Positions 6,012 to 7,444 of a stretch of DNA of 7,444 bases are shown in pieces. This stretch comes from a bacterium. Its GTDB lineage: Bacteria; UBA10199; DSSB01. Under the pieces are notes generated by a model. It did no database searches, was not told where the DNA came from, and was given only the letters and a program-made list of their open reading frames with translations. The stretch lies in NCBI GenBank assembly GCA_030426445.1, contig JAUHYS010000099.1, positions 1 to 7,444 on the forward strand. The letters run 5' to 3'. Each line of letters opens with the position of its first letter. The stretch's first letter is position 1. The translations under genes and the position numbers were made by a program.

Positions 6012-7088
6012 TCATCCAAATGCTGCTCTAACAACATTATCTTTTCTCTCAATAATTCGCATTCGGTTTCTAATGTGATCCAATGAAAAATGAGCGTAAT
6101 ACTCCTCTGTAATATTTACAGAGTAGTGACCAAGAATCTTTGAAAGATCCCAAATACTACCACCACTCATAAGGTAGTTAGCTGAAAACGAGTGTCTAAG
6201 CCCATGGGCATGAATGGGTTTAATGCCGGCTTTTTTACAAGCTCGAGGTAGTACCGTTTTTTGAAAGTTGTGAGGATATAGCTTTCCTCCATCTTCCTTT
6301 TTAAAGATAGGACCTTCATTTATAGTAGGTAATGCCTCTAAAACTTCGTCTATCAAGTAAACAACTCGAATTCTTCTACCTTTTGTTCTCATTACTATCT
6401 TGCCTTGGGACTTATCGAATTGTCGATCAATGGTCAGCATACCAGTTGAGCGATCAATTTGTTCATTATGAATTCCCAAAGCTTCCCCAAGTCTTAAACC
6501 TGTTTTAAGCATTAATAGAATCAAAGGGTAGTAATGAGTGTCTTTGTTACTTTCCAATAGTTTCTCAGTCATTTCATAACTTAAATACTGGATGGTCTTT
6601 TTAGGTTCTTCAGCTGGACCAATTGAATCAAATGGATTCAGTTTAAAGGCGCTTCCAAAAAGGCGATTTTTAATAGCTACTGAGTACATCACCCTTAACA
6701 GAGCTCGAATTCGATTTCGCGTAGCTGGAGAAACACCTTGGCATCTTAATTGGTTTAAAAAGGCTTGGTGTTCTTCATGAGTTACGCTGACCATATCTGA
6801 GTACCCATAAAATCTTAAGATATGGTTTCTGAAATTCATCTCATGACCTTTTAAAGTGCCAGCTGCTCTGCCCTTTTCGGAAGCATATGTCATATATTCA
6901 TCAAACATACTTTTAATAGATACAGGTGAAGGCCTTGCCTCAACTCCTTGGTCTCTACGGAAACGGATAAAGTTGACCCATCTCTCCGCTTCGCTTCTCG
7001 TCTCGAATATCTTCGAGGGTCTTCCACCCTTTACCTTCACTCGAGCTAGATATTTTATTCCTTTTTTTGTTTGAACGATTGTTATCAT
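6012..7088 (-). CDS. Tyrosine recombinase / site-specific integrase
   Basis: Phage-type integrase, 358 residues, that should catalyse recombination between the element attachment site and the chromosomal tRNA-Leu. An N-terminal AP2-like arm-binding domain (about 1-48, KKGIKYLARVKVKGG...FETRSEAERWVNF) is followed by a SAM-like core-binding domain (about 55-145) and the catalytic domain (about 165-345). The catalytic residues are complete: R199 in TGLRLGEAL, K236 in RTKGRR, H295 and R298 in HGLRH, H321 in LGHYS, and the tyrosine nucleophile at Y330 or Y331 in EEYYAHF. The start at 7088 has an AAAGGT site 8 bases upstream and begins right at the N-terminal domain. An in-frame TAA lies six bases before the ATG, so no longer form in this frame exists. 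The gene reads toward the tRNA and overlaps the upstream HTH gene by 134 bases, so translational coupling is likely. It appears intact. Confidence 0.95.
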   Translation of the reverse strand: MITIVQTKKGIKYLARVKVKGGRPSKIFETRSEAERWVNFIRFRRDQGVEARPSPVSIKSMFDEYMTYASEKGRAAGTLKGHEMNFRNHILRFYGYSDMVSVTHEEHQAFLNQLRCQGVSPATRNRIRALLRVMYSVAIKNRLFGSAFKLNPFDSIGPAEEPKKTIQYLSYEMTEKLLESNKDTHYYPLILLMLKTGLRLGEALGIHNEQIDRSTGMLTIDRQFDKSQGKIVMRTKGRRIRVVYLIDEVLEALPTINEGPIFKKEDGGKLYPHNFQKTVLPRACKKAGIKPIHAHGLRHSFSANYLMSGGSIWDLSKILGHYSVNITEEYYAHFSLDHIRNRMRIIERKDNVVRAAFG

Positions 7089-7350
7089 CTTGGATTACCT
7101 TTCTATGAGCTGCTAAACGTCCATCCAAAATAGCCTGTCGAACTTCTGGAACATAAAACAGGATTAAATGCCTTCCGACCTGTCTATATGGCAAACTTCC
7201 GTCAGCCATACGTTGTGTGAACCATTTTTTTTTATAGCCAAACAATTCTTTTAACTGGTCTAAAGTTACGAAATCCCGTTTTAGCGGATTGTCAAAGAGC
7301 TGTATTGTGCTCTTGTACATAGTTGGATTTTCTTCAACTGATTTTGTCAT
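6955..7350 (-). CDS. Helix-turn-helix DNA-binding protein, excisionase/AlpA-like
   Basis: Small basic protein of 131 residues. Residues about 26-76 form a MerR/excisionase-type helix-turn-helix (FVTLDQLKELFG...WFTQRMADGSLPYRQVGR...FYVPEVRQAIL), the pattern of small proteins that direct excision or regulate the integrase in integrative elements. The first 25 residues match nothing I recognise. Residues 88-131 are polar and low-complexity (NNRSNKKRNK, ISSSSEGKG) and are encoded by the same DNA as the integrase N-terminal domain in another frame, so they are probably unstructured. The start at 7350 has GAGG 9 bases upstream; an internal ATG at 7320 is possible but less well supported. It lies directly upstream of int and likely shares its transcript. 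Excisionase, integrase activator or element repressor all remain possible. Confidence 0.75.
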   Translation of the reverse strand: MTKSVEENPTMYKSTIQLFDNPLKRDFVTLDQLKELFGYKKKWFTQRMADGSLPYRQVGRHLILFYVPEVRQAILDGRLAAHRKVIQDDNNRSNKKRNKISSSSEGKGWKTLEDIRDEKRSGEMGQLYPFP

Positions 7351-7375
7351 TTTCTAATGCCTCACAAGTTAGCCA

Positions 7376-7390
7376 TTTGATAAAATCAAA
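7376..7390. promoter_or_regulatory. Inverted repeat TTTGAT-AAA-ATCAAA, possible operator
   Basis: A perfect 6-base inverted repeat with a 3-base spacer sits 25 bases before the HTH gene start, inside its leader or promoter region. Its size and position fit a dimeric regulator site, perhaps for autoregulation by the HTH protein. A -10-like TATGAT lies further upstream at 7433-7428 on the minus strand; its -35 would be outside the window. AT-rich repeats of this size can arise by chance. Confidence 0.35.
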
Positions 7391-7444
7391 AAAATTCCTT
7401 TTTTTGAGTTCTCCCACACTAATTTGTATCATATAGTTAGTCAC

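Larger units (their letters stand above)
5861..7444. mobile_element. Left end of an integrated element in tRNA-Leu (partial)
   Basis: A tyrosine-recombinase gene begins its 3' end 126 bases after a tRNA 3' end, with a small helix-turn-helix gene just upstream. That is the standard arrangement at one end of a tRNA-targeting genomic island, prophage or integrative element. The attachment core is expected in the tRNA T arm and acceptor stem (5861-5885). No second copy of that segment occurs up to base 7444, so the element continues beyond the window and its cargo is unknown. The region is more AT-rich than most of the core genes. The left boundary is inferred from family behaviour, not proved by a repeat. 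Confidence 0.7.

Noticed and set aside
5886..7444. Second copy of the tRNA 3' segment marking the far end of the element
   Set aside because: No match to the T-arm/acceptor segment was found by eye up to the window end.
1..7444. CRISPR arrays, insertion sequences or rRNA
   Set aside because: No regularly spaced repeats, transposase motifs or rRNA segments were seen on either strand.

Overview
The window looks like chromosomal DNA of a Gram-negative, proteobacterial-grade organism (Proteobacteria in the broad sense, including the former Deltaproteobacteria) with a genome of roughly 40-45 % GC. The main evidence is the block zapA - 6S RNA - 5-formyltetrahydrofolate cyclo-ligase, a conserved proteobacterial neighbourhood. 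It is followed by a YmdB-family phosphoesterase and tyrS. The exact lineage cannot be read from this sequence alone.

Layout, right to left along the minus strand. Bases 1-5637 carry housekeeping genes, all on the minus strand: rnr (RNase R), zapA, the 6S RNA gene, the cyclo-ligase (fau), ymdB, tyrS, and the 5' part of an exported protein that leaves the window at base 1. The gaps of 46, 26 and 45 bases between the last four genes suggest co-transcription. The 329-base gap between zapA and fau holds a 6S RNA. I place it at about 2915-3105 from a terminal hairpin and flanking motif resembling E. coli ssrS, a 9-bp closing helix and a U-run at the 3' end. The left end is compositionally different: the last third of tyrS and the truncated gene after it are clearly more GC-rich than the rest.

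Bases 5803-5885 encode a tRNA-Leu (anticodon CAG) on the plus strand, divergent from rnr. Immediately downstream begins an AT-rich integrated element. It has a complete tyrosine-recombinase integrase (6012-7088, minus) preceded by a small helix-turn-helix protein of excisionase/AlpA type (6955-7350, minus) that overlaps it by 134 bases. The tRNA 3' half is the likely attachment site. The other end and the cargo of the element lie beyond base 7444.

The core genes serve RNA turnover and signalling (RNase R, YmdB, 6S RNA), translation (TyrRS, tRNA-Leu), one-carbon metabolism (cyclo-ligase) and cell division (ZapA). I found no clearly new system. The items most worth a second look are the 6S locus with its inverted repeat, the composition break inside tyrS, and the island-end arrangement (tRNA, direct repeats, overlapping HTH/int pair with an A7 run).
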